DNA of 37,074 bases, from assembly GCA_019414725.1 (NCBI GenBank), contig DXLM01000026.1, positions 1-37,074 on the forward strand. Reading direction: 5' to 3'. The translations under genes were made by a program, and so were the position numbers. Under the pieces are notes generated by a model. That model worked only from the letters and a program-made list of their open reading frames with translations, was not told the DNA's origin and ran no database searches. Shown here in pieces: positions 1 through 6,997 of this stretch. Numbering within the stretch: position 1 is the stretch's first letter; the number at the start of each line of letters is the position of its first letter. Source of the stretch: Bacteroides sp. (GTDB taxonomy: Bacteria > Bacteroidota > Bacteroidia > Bacteroidales > Bacteroidaceae).

Positions 1-179
1 TAGTAAACGTCTTTCGGGTGTTTCTTTTTGTGCTGTTGGTTCTTTCGGAATCTCAGTTCAAAATGAAACACCCTTTTTATTATGCTAGGCTGTCCACGAT
101 AAAAAATGTTCAATCAGGATTGGATGAAACCGGTTCGTTTGGTTTATCTTCACAATATTATGTGCTAAATAATTAAAAT

Positions 180-347
180 ATGAAATATCCTATCGGCATA
201 CAAATTTTTAGTCAAATCCGTGAAAACAGATCTGTTTATGTGGACAAGACCGATTTTATCTATCAGTTGGTGGGTAGAGGAAGTATCTATTTTTTCAGCC
301 GTCCGCGCCGTTTCGGCAAAAGTAGTATGAAGGGCGGAAAGAGGTGA
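180..347 (+). pseudogene. 5' remnant of an AAA-ATPase-like (PF09820-type) gene
   Basis: The 55-residue reading frame starts MKYPIGIQIFSQIRE and runs through VYVDKTDFIYQLV to SRPRRFGKS. This is the characteristic opening of the Bacteroidetes AAA-ATPase-like family, which normally continues for about 500 residues into a PD-(D/E)XK nuclease-like domain. Here the frame leaves the family pattern after the FGKS part of the P-loop and stops at TGA 345. No later family motif was seen downstream. It is therefore a truncated, non-functional fragment. It probably marks an old deletion or insertion at the left edge of the accessory region. The family call comes from recalled motifs. Confidence 0.7.
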
Positions 348-472
348 GGTAATATTCGGACAAGCCTGAAAATATCCTGTAGTTTGGAATAAGCAAGTAA
401 TGTTATAAAATAGCTTGATACATTATTTTATTCATCGTTATAAGCCCAAATCCAAAAAAGTTGGGAGCGTTT

Positions 473-585
473 ATGCCCTCATACTCTCACTGTATGTGTA
501 ACATGTTGACCATGAATGATTTGTGTAGTTGTGGTAAAAATAGTTGCTCTCACTTATGCTCTCACTAATCCCTCATGCCCTCACT
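473..585. repeat. Cluster of CTCTCACT / CCCTCACT octamers
   Basis: Near-identical octamers occur at 484-491, 547-554, 559-566 and 578-585, with shortened CCCTCA copies near 476 and 570. Read on the minus strand they are GTGAGGG/GTGAGAG direct repeats about 11-12 nt apart in the right-hand group. No gene covers them. Their function is unknown; protein-binding iterons or decayed low-complexity DNA are both possible. The rest of 348-787 holds no gene I can support. Confidence 0.4.
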
Positions 586-784
586 ACGTTTTGAAGTATC
601 TTTCCATATAACATGCTTGTTGTCAGTTATATATTCTTTTTTATAGGATATTCCGGCTTGATGTAAAGTAGGATGTTTTTTGGCTTTTTGAGAAGAAAAA
701 GTGTGCGTAAAGGGTTTGTACTTCTATGGAATGTGATCGTAAAGTTCCCGGCATTTCATGCAGGGTAAAAAGATCAAGACGTTT

Positions 785-1042
785 TTAAAAAAGCTCGTTA
801 TCTTTTAAAAAAAGCTCTTGTTCTTTTTTAAAAAGCCCGTTATCTTTTTTTGAAAGTTCTTGATCTTTTTGAAAAAATAGTGTAGCTCTTGTTAACTTTT
901 TGAATATCAAAGGATAAACGAAGCATAGAAAATAGACAGGTAACGATTGGGTGATGAAAATCCATTGCTCGCTTGCGTTTTTCTGCATAACTTCAAATGA
1001 TTCTTCAATTACAAAATTAGTAAACATTCTTGGCCTTAGCAA
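785..1042 (-). CDS. Possible small hypothetical protein with C-terminal heptad repeats
   Basis: This 85-codon frame begins inside the 3' end of the upstream lipoprotein gene and overlaps it by 26 nt. Residues 1-35 or so lie in a 114-bp sequence that recurs at 4455-4568. The segment MQKNASEQWIFIT corresponds to MQENASGRWIFAT in that second copy, in the same frame. The middle is hydrophobic (LPVYFLCFVYPLIF) and could be one membrane segment. The C terminus is the four-heptad repeat. I do not recognise a function. Frame conservation between the copies is the only sign of coding; the second copy has a stop where this one has Gln. It may be a decayed mobile or repetitive gene. Confidence 0.3.
   Translation of the reverse strand: MLRPRMFTNFVIEESFEVMQKNASEQWIFITQSLPVYFLCFVYPLIFKKLTRATLFFQKDQELSKKDNGLFKKEQELFLKDNELF
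788..871 (-). repeat. Four 21-bp tandem repeats encoding heptads on the minus strand
   Basis: Four diverged 21-bp units lie end to end, with cores such as AGCTCTTGTTCT and GCCCGTTATCT. Translated on the minus strand they give the heptads FQKDQEL, SKKDNGL, FKKEQEL and FLKDNEL. The pattern F-x-K-[DE]-[QN]-x-L is kept although the DNA has diverged, which suggests the reading frame was translated at some time. Coiled-coil potential is plausible from the heptad spacing. Confidence 0.6.
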
Positions 1043-1050
1043 ATTTTTGC
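937..1050. repeat. Dispersed 114-bp repeat, copy A
   Basis: This segment aligns without gaps to 4455-4568 in the same orientation, with 86 of 114 identical positions by hand count. Of the 28 differences, 23 are transitions. Its right end overlaps the last codons of the transglutaminase-like lipoprotein gene, so that protein ends in repeat-derived residues. Similarity stops abruptly at 1050. Confidence 0.75.
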
Positions 1051-2378
1051 GAAATAATTGCCCCGATAAAATTCGGACGCTCCACTGCTTTGCGGCAAGT
1101 CACACGAATATTCTCATTAACACCACGTGCATTGCCGGAAATGTAAGGCATGTCAATGGAAGGGATGCCGCTCTTATTATATCCCATAGATGTCATGGGA
1201 AAAACAAAATAGCGAGGGCTCTGCGCTTCTATAAAAGGAAAATTCTCTTCATACTCTGCCCTGCTCAGTTCCAGCATATATTCAAAATATTCGCGGCTCA
1301 TCTCTATTTGTTTGTCAAAAGGTAAAGTTTTGTCCAGTTTCCAAATAGCAGTACAATCCATAGGATATAAAGGATTACCTTCCTGATCGAGAACCACAAG
1401 ATACATATGTCCGGGTATCTCGACAAATTCAATACTTATTCCTGCACTCAGACAAAGGCTTGCCATTGCGCAAGTTAGCGTGGTACAATATCCCTGGCCA
1501 TTATTAAACACTTCGGCAAAAGTAGACAGGAGCGTTCCCTCAAAAGAATATACTACTCCATATTTATTCATCAACCAATAAAATGCAACCAATTGCTCCT
1601 TGACATAATCATTTCCCCACTGATAACCAAAAAATCCATCTTTTATGTCTGCGATATCACTCATTGCTTCCTGTTTCAGTCTACTTACCATAGGATTATT
1701 GGGTGAAACATAACCAAAGAAAAAAGGCTCAAAAGACAAATAGCATATTTCACCATCTTCTCTAATAGGATATTCACCCCAATCCAACGTTTTCAAATAT
1801 GCAACATAATCCTTAGCATCTGGAGTATCCAGCTCCCAATAAACAGAGTATGGATCTTCTTGAAAGGGAGATACATTAAATTGTTTGGAATATTGACAAA
1901 TTATATTTTCTTTCATTCTGATTTCCCATTCCATCGTAATAGGCATTGCTGATTTTATGGAAGAAAATTTTTCATATTTCCATTTGATAGGAAAAAACAT
2001 TTCGATACGCTCGTCTCCGGTTGTCAGCATGGATACCGTTCTCTCTTCATTGAGGGCTGAAGCTTTCATTGTCACATGGATTTCTTGCCCGGCAGCCGGA
2101 TTATCAAAGGCAAGTACCATATCTTCAAACCGGTCTCCCATTTTATAATATTTACTGATACTTGGAGCCAGATAAGTAAAAAGTGGCGAGATATAATCAG
2201 TTCCCCTGGTTGCGAACCAACTCTGCGACAATGCTTCTACATGCAAATCCCTCATTGGAATTTCCTCGTTATCAGCCTCTTCCACAACCTCGGTATAATA
2301 ATTCTTCTCACAGGCTGTCAAGCAGACTGCCAAACACATCCCGGTCAATATCCGGGAAAATAAATTTGTTAATTTCAT
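1017..2378 (-). CDS. Transglutaminase-like lipoprotein
   Basis: A 453-residue lipoprotein is predicted from the ATG at 2378. That start gives a clean signal peptide, MKLTNLFSRILTGMCLAVC then LTAC, with the lipidated Cys at residue 23; the frame is open seven codons further upstream. The C-terminal half has the transglutaminase-like triad in order: Cys in GQGYCTTLT, His in IPGHMYLVV and Asp in YPMDCT. Bacterial members of this superfamily act as proteases or cross-linking enzymes; the substrate here is unknown. Residues after the lipobox (EKNYYTEVV) are not Asp-rich, so surface display is less likely than for the operon at 6549-17037. The last ten or so residues come from the dispersed repeat. 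The gene stands alone on this strand. Confidence 0.75.
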   Translation of the reverse strand: MKLTNLFSRILTGMCLAVCLTACEKNYYTEVVEEADNEEIPMRDLHVEALSQSWFATRGTDYISPLFTYLAPSISKYYKMGDRFEDMVLAFDNPAAGQEIHVTMKASALNEERTVSMLTTGDERIEMFFPIKWKYEKFSSIKSAMPITMEWEIRMKENIICQYSKQFNVSPFQEDPYSVYWELDTPDAKDYVAYLKTLDWGEYPIREDGEICYLSFEPFFFGYVSPNNPMVSRLKQEAMSDIADIKDGFFGYQWGNDYVKEQLVAFYWLMNKYGVVYSFEGTLLSTFAEVFNNGQGYCTTLTCAMASLCLSAGISIEFVEIPGHMYLVVLDQEGNPLYPMDCTAIWKLDKTLPFDKQIEMSREYFEYMLELSRAEYEENFPFIEAQSPRYFVFPMTSMGYNKSGIPSIDMPYISGNARGVNENIRVTCRKAVERPNFIGAIISQKFAKAKNVY

Positions 2379-3051
2379 ATATCTTATATAATAATACAAA
2401 GCAAGAAACTGTTTTAAAATAATTGGATGATAATATTAATCAGTCGGTCAGTTATAATAATTTTAAATTCGCAATCCCCAAAATCATGAGCTATAATTAT
2501 CCGTTTAACTAAAAACAATGGCAAGTTTATTAAAAATACTGTAGATCTACAAAAAAAATAATCAAAAGAGAGATCTGTCAATGAAATTTTAACAAATTTG
2601 AAAAAATCATTAAGGGTACTCCCAGATAACCTTGTGCCGAGTTTATCCCTGTGTCACTATTTTGCTATTTGTGTTATTGCCTTGTCTACGGGATATAATG
2701 TTAGGGATCTTACTCTTAATTTCAGCAACTTTGCAAACAACAAAGACTCACTGTCAATGTTGGCTGTTTCTGATATCATATTCAACGCTACAATATCAAG
2801 ATCTGAGAACTAGAGAATAGCTCTTCTTGGTATATTTTCGTTATTGATTAAATTACCGGCTACCGGTTTGCATATGTTCAGGAATTTTGCCAATTTTGCA
2901 CATTGGTTATGTATATAATATTTGTTTGTTAAAAGTTTATTACTTTCAAAGTATTGAATTTCAGTAAAATACAAACTTGTTATTCATTGATCTTTTATAA
3001 ATTTAATTCCGCCAACGCGTTATGTATTAATCAAATTTTAAATTTATCAAT
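2379..3051. other. 673-nt intergenic stretch without a supportable gene
   Basis: This AT-rich gap lies between divergent lipoprotein genes and should hold both promoters. The short frames here (60-70 codons near 2598-2820) lack initiation signals and recognisable motifs. I found no clear TTTG/TAnnTTTG promoter pair by eye and no RNA gene. A TTGCTTTG sequence on the minus strand just upstream of 2378 is a weak -7 candidate. Confidence 0.5.
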
Positions 3052-3486
3052 ATGAACAGCAAATTTTTTATTTTAATTCTTTTATGTATGGTGTCGCTCT
3101 CTTTCAGCAGTTGTAACAAAGATAAAGATCGGAAGGTGAGCAACTCAGAACGTCTTATCGGTGAATGGATTTATCGTACAACACAGGAAAAGACAAACGG
3201 GGAGTGGAAAGATATGCCTACACAGGTAGGTGCTGAAGGCATGCAGACATTCTATAAAGATGGAAAAGCACTCATCACTATGACGTTTAAAGGTGAGTAC
3301 ATGGAGCAGAAATTTGAATGGAATTTGAAAGATAACAATGATTATATCATCAATGGCACTGTGAGAGGACAAATCTTGTTTGAAAGTAACGATTGCTTCT
3401 ATCTCTACTCGGATGAAACCCTCGATCCGGAAACAGGCGAGAATATTAAAGGAGAGTTTCGCGATATTTACGACCGTAAGAAATAG
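3052..3486 (+). CDS. Small lipocalin-like lipoprotein
   Basis: A 144-residue protein with a lipoprotein signal: MNSKFFILILLCMVSLSF followed by SSC, lipidated Cys at 20. The mature part begins with SERLIGEWIY and alternates short strands and turns (GKALITMTF, KFEWNLKDNNDYIING, DCFYLYSDET). That is the pattern of Bacteroidetes lipocalin-like eight-stranded barrels, which often open with LxGxW. No ligand can be named. The stop codon is 3 nt before the next gene's start, so the two are probably cotranscribed. The +2 to +6 residues NKDKD differ from the Asp-rich signal of the large operon. Confidence 0.65.
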   Translation: MNSKFFILILLCMVSLSFSSCNKDKDRKVSNSERLIGEWIYRTTQEKTNGEWKDMPTQVGAEGMQTFYKDGKALITMTFKGEYMEQKFEWNLKDNNDYIINGTVRGQILFESNDCFYLYSDETLDPETGENIKGEFRDIYDRKK

Positions 3487-3489
3487 TTT

Positions 3490-4461
3490 ATGAAGCAGGT
3501 CGTTTACAGTGCACTTTTACTTCTTGTTTGCTTTGTTTGCGGATGCGACAAGATACAGAAAGGAATCCGGGAAGCAGCGGTCTTTGTTCCGGCTGCTCCC
3601 GATTATAATGAATCGAAAATGTGGTATGTCGAACGTAATGACCAAGGCGATGGTGTCGATGTGTTTTACATTCCTTCTACTTGGGAGTTTGATTGGAAAA
3701 CATCCGACAGCCTTGTTTCTCATTATGCAGACCCATCTTTGCCCGAACATCGTGTACACATGGAAACCGAAATGGCCAAGGTAGCTGAATACATGGCATT
3801 GGGAAATAACTTCTATTCTCCTCATTATAGACATATTACCCTTGATTCGTGGGCGACACTCAATGAAGATACCATTGCGTGCAGATATATGGATGTGTCT
3901 TTCAAAGATGTAAAAGCTGCTTTCCACCATTTTCTCATAAATTATAACCAAGGTCGTCCATTTATTCTGGCAGGATTCAGTCAGGGTGGAAAGTCGGTTG
4001 TGGAATTGATGAAGCACTTGTCTGAAGAGGAACGTAAGCGGATGATTGCCGCATACGTGTTGGGATACAAGGTTACTCCTGCTGATGTGGAGAAAGCACC
4101 GTGGATTAAACCGGCAACAGACTCTATTGACACAGGAGTCACCATTTGTTACAATTCCGTTTCGGATGTCAAATACATAAAGTCCGTAGTCAGTGCTCCC
4201 AATGTGATGTGCATCAATCCGGTCAATTGGTGTACAGATGCTACTCCGGCAATGCTTAACGATACCATTACGGTGACCGTTGATCCTTATTACAAGGTAC
4301 TTGTGCTACAAGGGTTTGACGGTTCTTATTTGCCTAACATCCTCAATGTATTGAATACAGGCGATTATCACGGTATAGAGCCATGGGTATACAGCGACTG
4401 TCTGAAAAAGAATATGCGTCAGCGCATTCGCAGTTTTCAACAGGAAAAAATGGGCAGGTAA
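3490..4461 (+). CDS. DUF3089-family alpha/beta-hydrolase lipoprotein
   Basis: A 323-residue lipoprotein (lipobox VCGC, Cys 19). The conserved block VDVFYIPSTW near residue 56, FYSPHYRHITL near 108 and RPFILAGFSQGG near 156-167 match the DUF3089 family. This family has an alpha/beta-hydrolase fold, with the nucleophile Ser164 in GFSQGG. A His in DYHGIEPW (about residue 297) is a candidate catalytic base. The family is probably an esterase or lipase; the substrate is unknown. It follows the lipocalin-like gene by 3 nt. Its stop codon (TAA 4459-4461) lies within the first bases of repeat copy B, so insertion of that repeat may have set the C terminus. Confidence 0.75.
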   Translation: MKQVVYSALLLLVCFVCGCDKIQKGIREAAVFVPAAPDYNESKMWYVERNDQGDGVDVFYIPSTWEFDWKTSDSLVSHYADPSLPEHRVHMETEMAKVAEYMALGNNFYSPHYRHITLDSWATLNEDTIACRYMDVSFKDVKAAFHHFLINYNQGRPFILAGFSQGGKSVVELMKHLSEEERKRMIAAYVLGYKVTPADVEKAPWIKPATDSIDTGVTICYNSVSDVKYIKSVVSAPNVMCINPVNWCTDATPAMLNDTITVTVDPYYKVLVLQGFDGSYLPNILNVLNTGDYHGIEPWVYSDCLKKNMRQRIRSFQQEKMGR

Positions 4462-4568
4462 CGATTAGGTGGCGAAAATCCATCGCCCACTCGCGTTTTC
4501 CTGCATGATTTTAAATAACTCTTTAGCTACAAAAGTGCTTAATTTACTTGACCTTAGCAAGTTCTTAT
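4455..4568. repeat. Dispersed 114-bp repeat, copy B
   Basis: Copy B aligns ungapped to 937-1050 in the same orientation at about 75% identity, mostly transitions. It starts at the stop codon of the DUF3089 gene and ends just before an intrinsic terminator. On the minus strand it keeps the frame NASGRWIFAT but then reaches a stop where copy A has Gln. With copy A it brackets a 3.4-kb block of three lipoprotein genes. Confidence 0.75.
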
Positions 4569-4583
4569 GAAAGATTTTCAATG

Positions 4584-4620
4584 GAGATCAAGTCCTGTTT
4601 CGGGCTTAATCTCTTTTTTT
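4584..4620 (+). terminator. Intrinsic terminator after the DUF3089 gene
   Basis: GAGATCAAGTCC and GGGCTTAATCTC form a 12-bp stem (one mismatch, one G-U) with loop TGTTTC, followed by seven Ts (4614-4620). It would end the 3052-4461 transcript. It sits directly after repeat copy B. Confidence 0.8.
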
Positions 4621-4756
4621 ATTTTCATTCGTAAGGGTTTTATTATCAAATTATTATATTGTTTTAGGATAAAAGTCCTTATTTGATGTTCCCGAATCTT
4701 ATCTGCCGTGAGTTTAGGATGACAAAAGGCGGCAATGTATCGAAACAGTCGGATAA

Positions 4757-4776
4757 CGCCATATCATGATATGGCG
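4757..4776. other. 20-bp perfect palindrome upstream of the recombinase
   Basis: CGCCATATCATGATATGGCG is a perfect 20-bp palindrome with no spacer, in the 460-nt gap between the terminator at 4620 and the recombinase gene. No T-run follows, so it is not an ordinary terminator. A dimeric regulator operator or a recombinase binding site are possibilities; neither is shown. Confidence 0.6.
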
Positions 4777-4934
4777 ACTTGTGTAGGGCGTAATATCGGA
4801 ATAGGGATAGACGGAGCTATGTTGATAGCGGTATAACAGATTTTTATATGGCTATATGGTTATAGCAATATAACGAGAAAGCGTACGCTCTGTGGGGAAA
4901 CGTTTGCTTTCAGAAGACTTGAAATGCGGAAAAG

Positions 4935-4953
4935 CCGGCAGAAACGCTGCCGG
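4935..4953. other. GC-rich hairpin in the recombinase leader region
   Basis: CCGGCAG and CTGCCGG form a 7-bp perfect stem around AAACG. It lies about 130 nt upstream of the recombinase start in an otherwise AT-rich region. It is not followed by Ts. It may be a leader-RNA structure or part of a recombination site. Confidence 0.4.
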
Positions 4954-5084
4954 ACCGTCCCCGTAAAAGCTCCGGAGTCACTTTTTACATATCTAACTTA
5001 TAATTCATCTGAAATCACAAAACAGATTGAACCGTATGTGGTTAGTTTGTCTGTTTATTAACTCTACATAAAATTTAAAACTGA

Positions 5085-6299
5085 ATGCATATGACTAGTA
5101 TAAAAGTAAAATTCCGTCCGTCTTCTACCATCCAAAAAGAGGGGACTCTACATTATCAAATAATTCATCATCGTGAGGTTCGGAAACTTCGTACCGGTTA
5201 TAGACTATTCCCGAGCGAGTGGAATACAGTTTTGAAACGGATAAATGTTTCGGCCGGAAAGAATGAAGAGCGAAGACTCTATCTGAGAGCATTGAAAAAA
5301 CATATTGATGCAGATCTGTTCAAAATAAAAGAATGTATCAACCGTTTGAAACAGGAAAATAAACCTTATACAGCCGACCGTATCGTAGAACTTTACTCTA
5401 CTTATGAAAGAAGTTGTACCTTTCTTTTGTATGGGAAAGAATTGTTGGTTGAATTGAAGAAAATAGGAAAAGTACGTACTGCCGATACCTATCGAAATGC
5501 CTTGGGAAGTTTCGAACGCTTTTTGAATGACCGAGCAGATATTCCGCTGGAAGACATGGACTCCAATCTGATGATAGCCTATGAAAGTTGGCTTAAAGGA
5601 ACCGGTATTTGTCCGAATACCAGTTCCTATTATATGCGTAATCTCAGAGCTATCTATAACCGTGCGGTGGAGCAGGGTTTTGTTACTCAGCAAAATCCTT
5701 TCAAGCATGTATATACCGGTATTGATAAAACAAAGAAACGTGCCGTTTCTTTGGATGTGATCCGGGAAATACGAGATTTAAAATTGACGAAAAAATCACT
5801 GATCTTTGCCAGGGATATCTTTTTATTCAGCTTTTATACACGTGGAATGTCCTTTGTGGATATGGCATTCTTAAAAAAGAAAGACCTGCAAAATGGGATT
5901 CTTACTTATCGGAGAAATAAGACCGGTCAGCTGTTGTTCGTCAAATGGGAAAAACCCATGCAGGAACTCATCGATAAATATGATACCTTTGATACACCCT
6001 ACTTGCTATCGGTTATTCGAAACAATGGTGTGGACGAGTGGCATCAATACCAGAATGCGGCTCATCGTATCAATAGAAATCTGAAGCAGATTGGCAAGCA
6101 GATTGGTTTGGATATCCCACTTACTACTTATGTTGCACGCCATGCATGGGCCAGTATTGCCCAAAGTAAAAATATTGCTCTATCTGTCATCAGTGAGGCA
6201 TTGGGACATGATTCGGAACAAACCACCCAAATTTATCTTAGCTCTTTAGATACATCTGTTGTGGATAAGGCAAATAACCTCATTTTAATGTCTATATAA
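5085..6299 (+). CDS. Tyrosine site-specific recombinase (phage-integrase family)
   Basis: A 404-residue protein of the size typical of Bacteroidetes integrases. An N-terminal Arm-like region (1-100) is followed by a SAM-like core-binding domain (about 110-205) and the catalytic domain (about 220-395). Candidate active-site residues are Arg253 in FYTRGMS, Lys279 in RRNKTG, Arg352 in TYVARHAW, His375 in LGHDS and nucleophile Tyr384 in QIYLSSLD. The usual His of the HxxR box is Tyr349, a substitution I recall as common in Bacteroides integrases. The gene stands alone: no excisionase, relaxase or structural phage genes are nearby. It may be the relic of the element that delivered the adjacent operon, or a DNA invertase acting locally. 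I did not find matching att repeats. ATG 5085 is followed by a second in-frame ATG at 5091. Confidence 0.93.
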   Translation: MHMTSIKVKFRPSSTIQKEGTLHYQIIHHREVRKLRTGYRLFPSEWNTVLKRINVSAGKNEERRLYLRALKKHIDADLFKIKECINRLKQENKPYTADRIVELYSTYERSCTFLLYGKELLVELKKIGKVRTADTYRNALGSFERFLNDRADIPLEDMDSNLMIAYESWLKGTGICPNTSSYYMRNLRAIYNRAVEQGFVTQQNPFKHVYTGIDKTKKRAVSLDVIREIRDLKLTKKSLIFARDIFLFSFYTRGMSFVDMAFLKKKDLQNGILTYRRNKTGQLLFVKWEKPMQELIDKYDTFDTPYLLSVIRNNGVDEWHQYQNAAHRINRNLKQIGKQIGLDIPLTTYVARHAWASIAQSKNIALSVISEALGHDSEQTTQIYLSSLDTSVVDKANNLILMSI

Positions 6300-6371
6300 A
6301 AATATATATTTATATAATATTGACTGATAGATACGACATTAACTTTAAAAACTACATCTCTTATAAAGAGT

Positions 6372-6410
6372 GGTTTATTTACCATGGAGAATTGGTGGAG
6401 TAAATATACC
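6372..6410. repeat. Imperfect inverted repeat between recombinase and lipoprotein operon
   Basis: GGTTTATTTAC (6372-6382) and GTAAATATACC (6400-6410) are inverted copies with 10 of 11 matching pairs. Inside, ACCA and TGGT form a further short pair. A perfect CTCTT-ATA-AAGAG hairpin lies just before it (6358-6370). No T-run follows. The position between a recombinase and an operon fits a recombination half-site pair or a weak terminator. Confidence 0.4.
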
Positions 6411-6548
6411 GGATCATAAGAAAGACTGTTTAAAAAAGCAGAAAGTTTTTTGGTACAATAATACAAAACACTTTATAGAAGTACATACTCTCCACAAAAT
6501 AAACAATTGACTGTTGGCGTGTAGTTGGTAACATTAATTAGATAAAGT

Positions 6549-6926
6549 ATGAATAAACAAATGAAAAGATTTGACCGATTTATTGTTTGTGTTTTAATGG
6601 GGATAGTCTCTTTAACTTTCTTTGCTTGTAGCAATGATGAGGATGAGGCTATAACCCAAGTAACCTATGAAATGGGGTTTAGCAGTATTGAGAGCAGCTC
6701 GATGACTGACCTAGGGACGATTGAGCGTGCCTATAAGAAGGCTCTGGGAGTGACTGAATCCAAGTTTACATTTGAGGGTTCTGTAAACGAATGCGACCAA
6801 CGAGTGAAAGATGCCTGCGGCAGTGCCGAGGCGGAATTGAAATCTACAACTTGGAATGGAACTTATACGTTTGAGGTTCTTAATCTTAATACGTCAAAGG
6901 TCGTTTATTCGTTTGTGATAGAATAA
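6549..6926 (+). CDS. Small surface-type lipoprotein of unknown function
   Basis: A 125-residue protein with a lipoprotein signal (FIVCVLMGIVSLTFFAC, Cys 27) followed by SNDEDEAI, an Asp/Glu-rich start like those of the six genes downstream. The mature part is about 98 residues. It has a helix-like segment (LGTIERAYKKALGV), two cysteines in NECDQRVKDACG that could pair, and strand-like ends (TYTFEVLNL, VVYSFVIE). I recognise no family. An alternative start is Met5 (6561). It is the first gene after the recombinase, on the same strand as the MACPF operon and 71 nt before it, so it may be the operon's first gene or have its own transcript. Confidence 0.75.
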   Translation: MNKQMKRFDRFIVCVLMGIVSLTFFACSNDEDEAITQVTYEMGFSSIESSSMTDLGTIERAYKKALGVTESKFTFEGSVNECDQRVKDACGSAEAELKSTTWNGTYTFEVLNLNTSKVVYSFVIE

Positions 6927-6939
6927 ATCCTGTTCAAAG

Positions 6940-6959
6940 AAAAAACGCAATCGTTTTTT
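6940..6959 (+). terminator. Weak A/T-rich hairpin ahead of the MACPF operon
   Basis: AAAAAACG-CAAT-CGTTTTTT is a perfect 8-bp stem whose right arm ends in a T-run. Only two G-C pairs support it, so termination would be partial at best. If it works, it would separate the small lipoprotein from the MACPF genes. Confidence 0.35.
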
Positions 6960-6997
6960 ATATCATTTATTACACATTTTAATAGAACAAAGTATTT

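Noticed and set aside
788..871. Possible CRISPR array
   Set aside because: The units are contiguous 21-bp tandem copies with no unique spacers, and no cas gene is present.
2598..2820. Two overlapping short plus-strand frames
   Set aside because: They have no plausible start signals, motifs or conserved context, and both lie in an AT-rich intergenic region.
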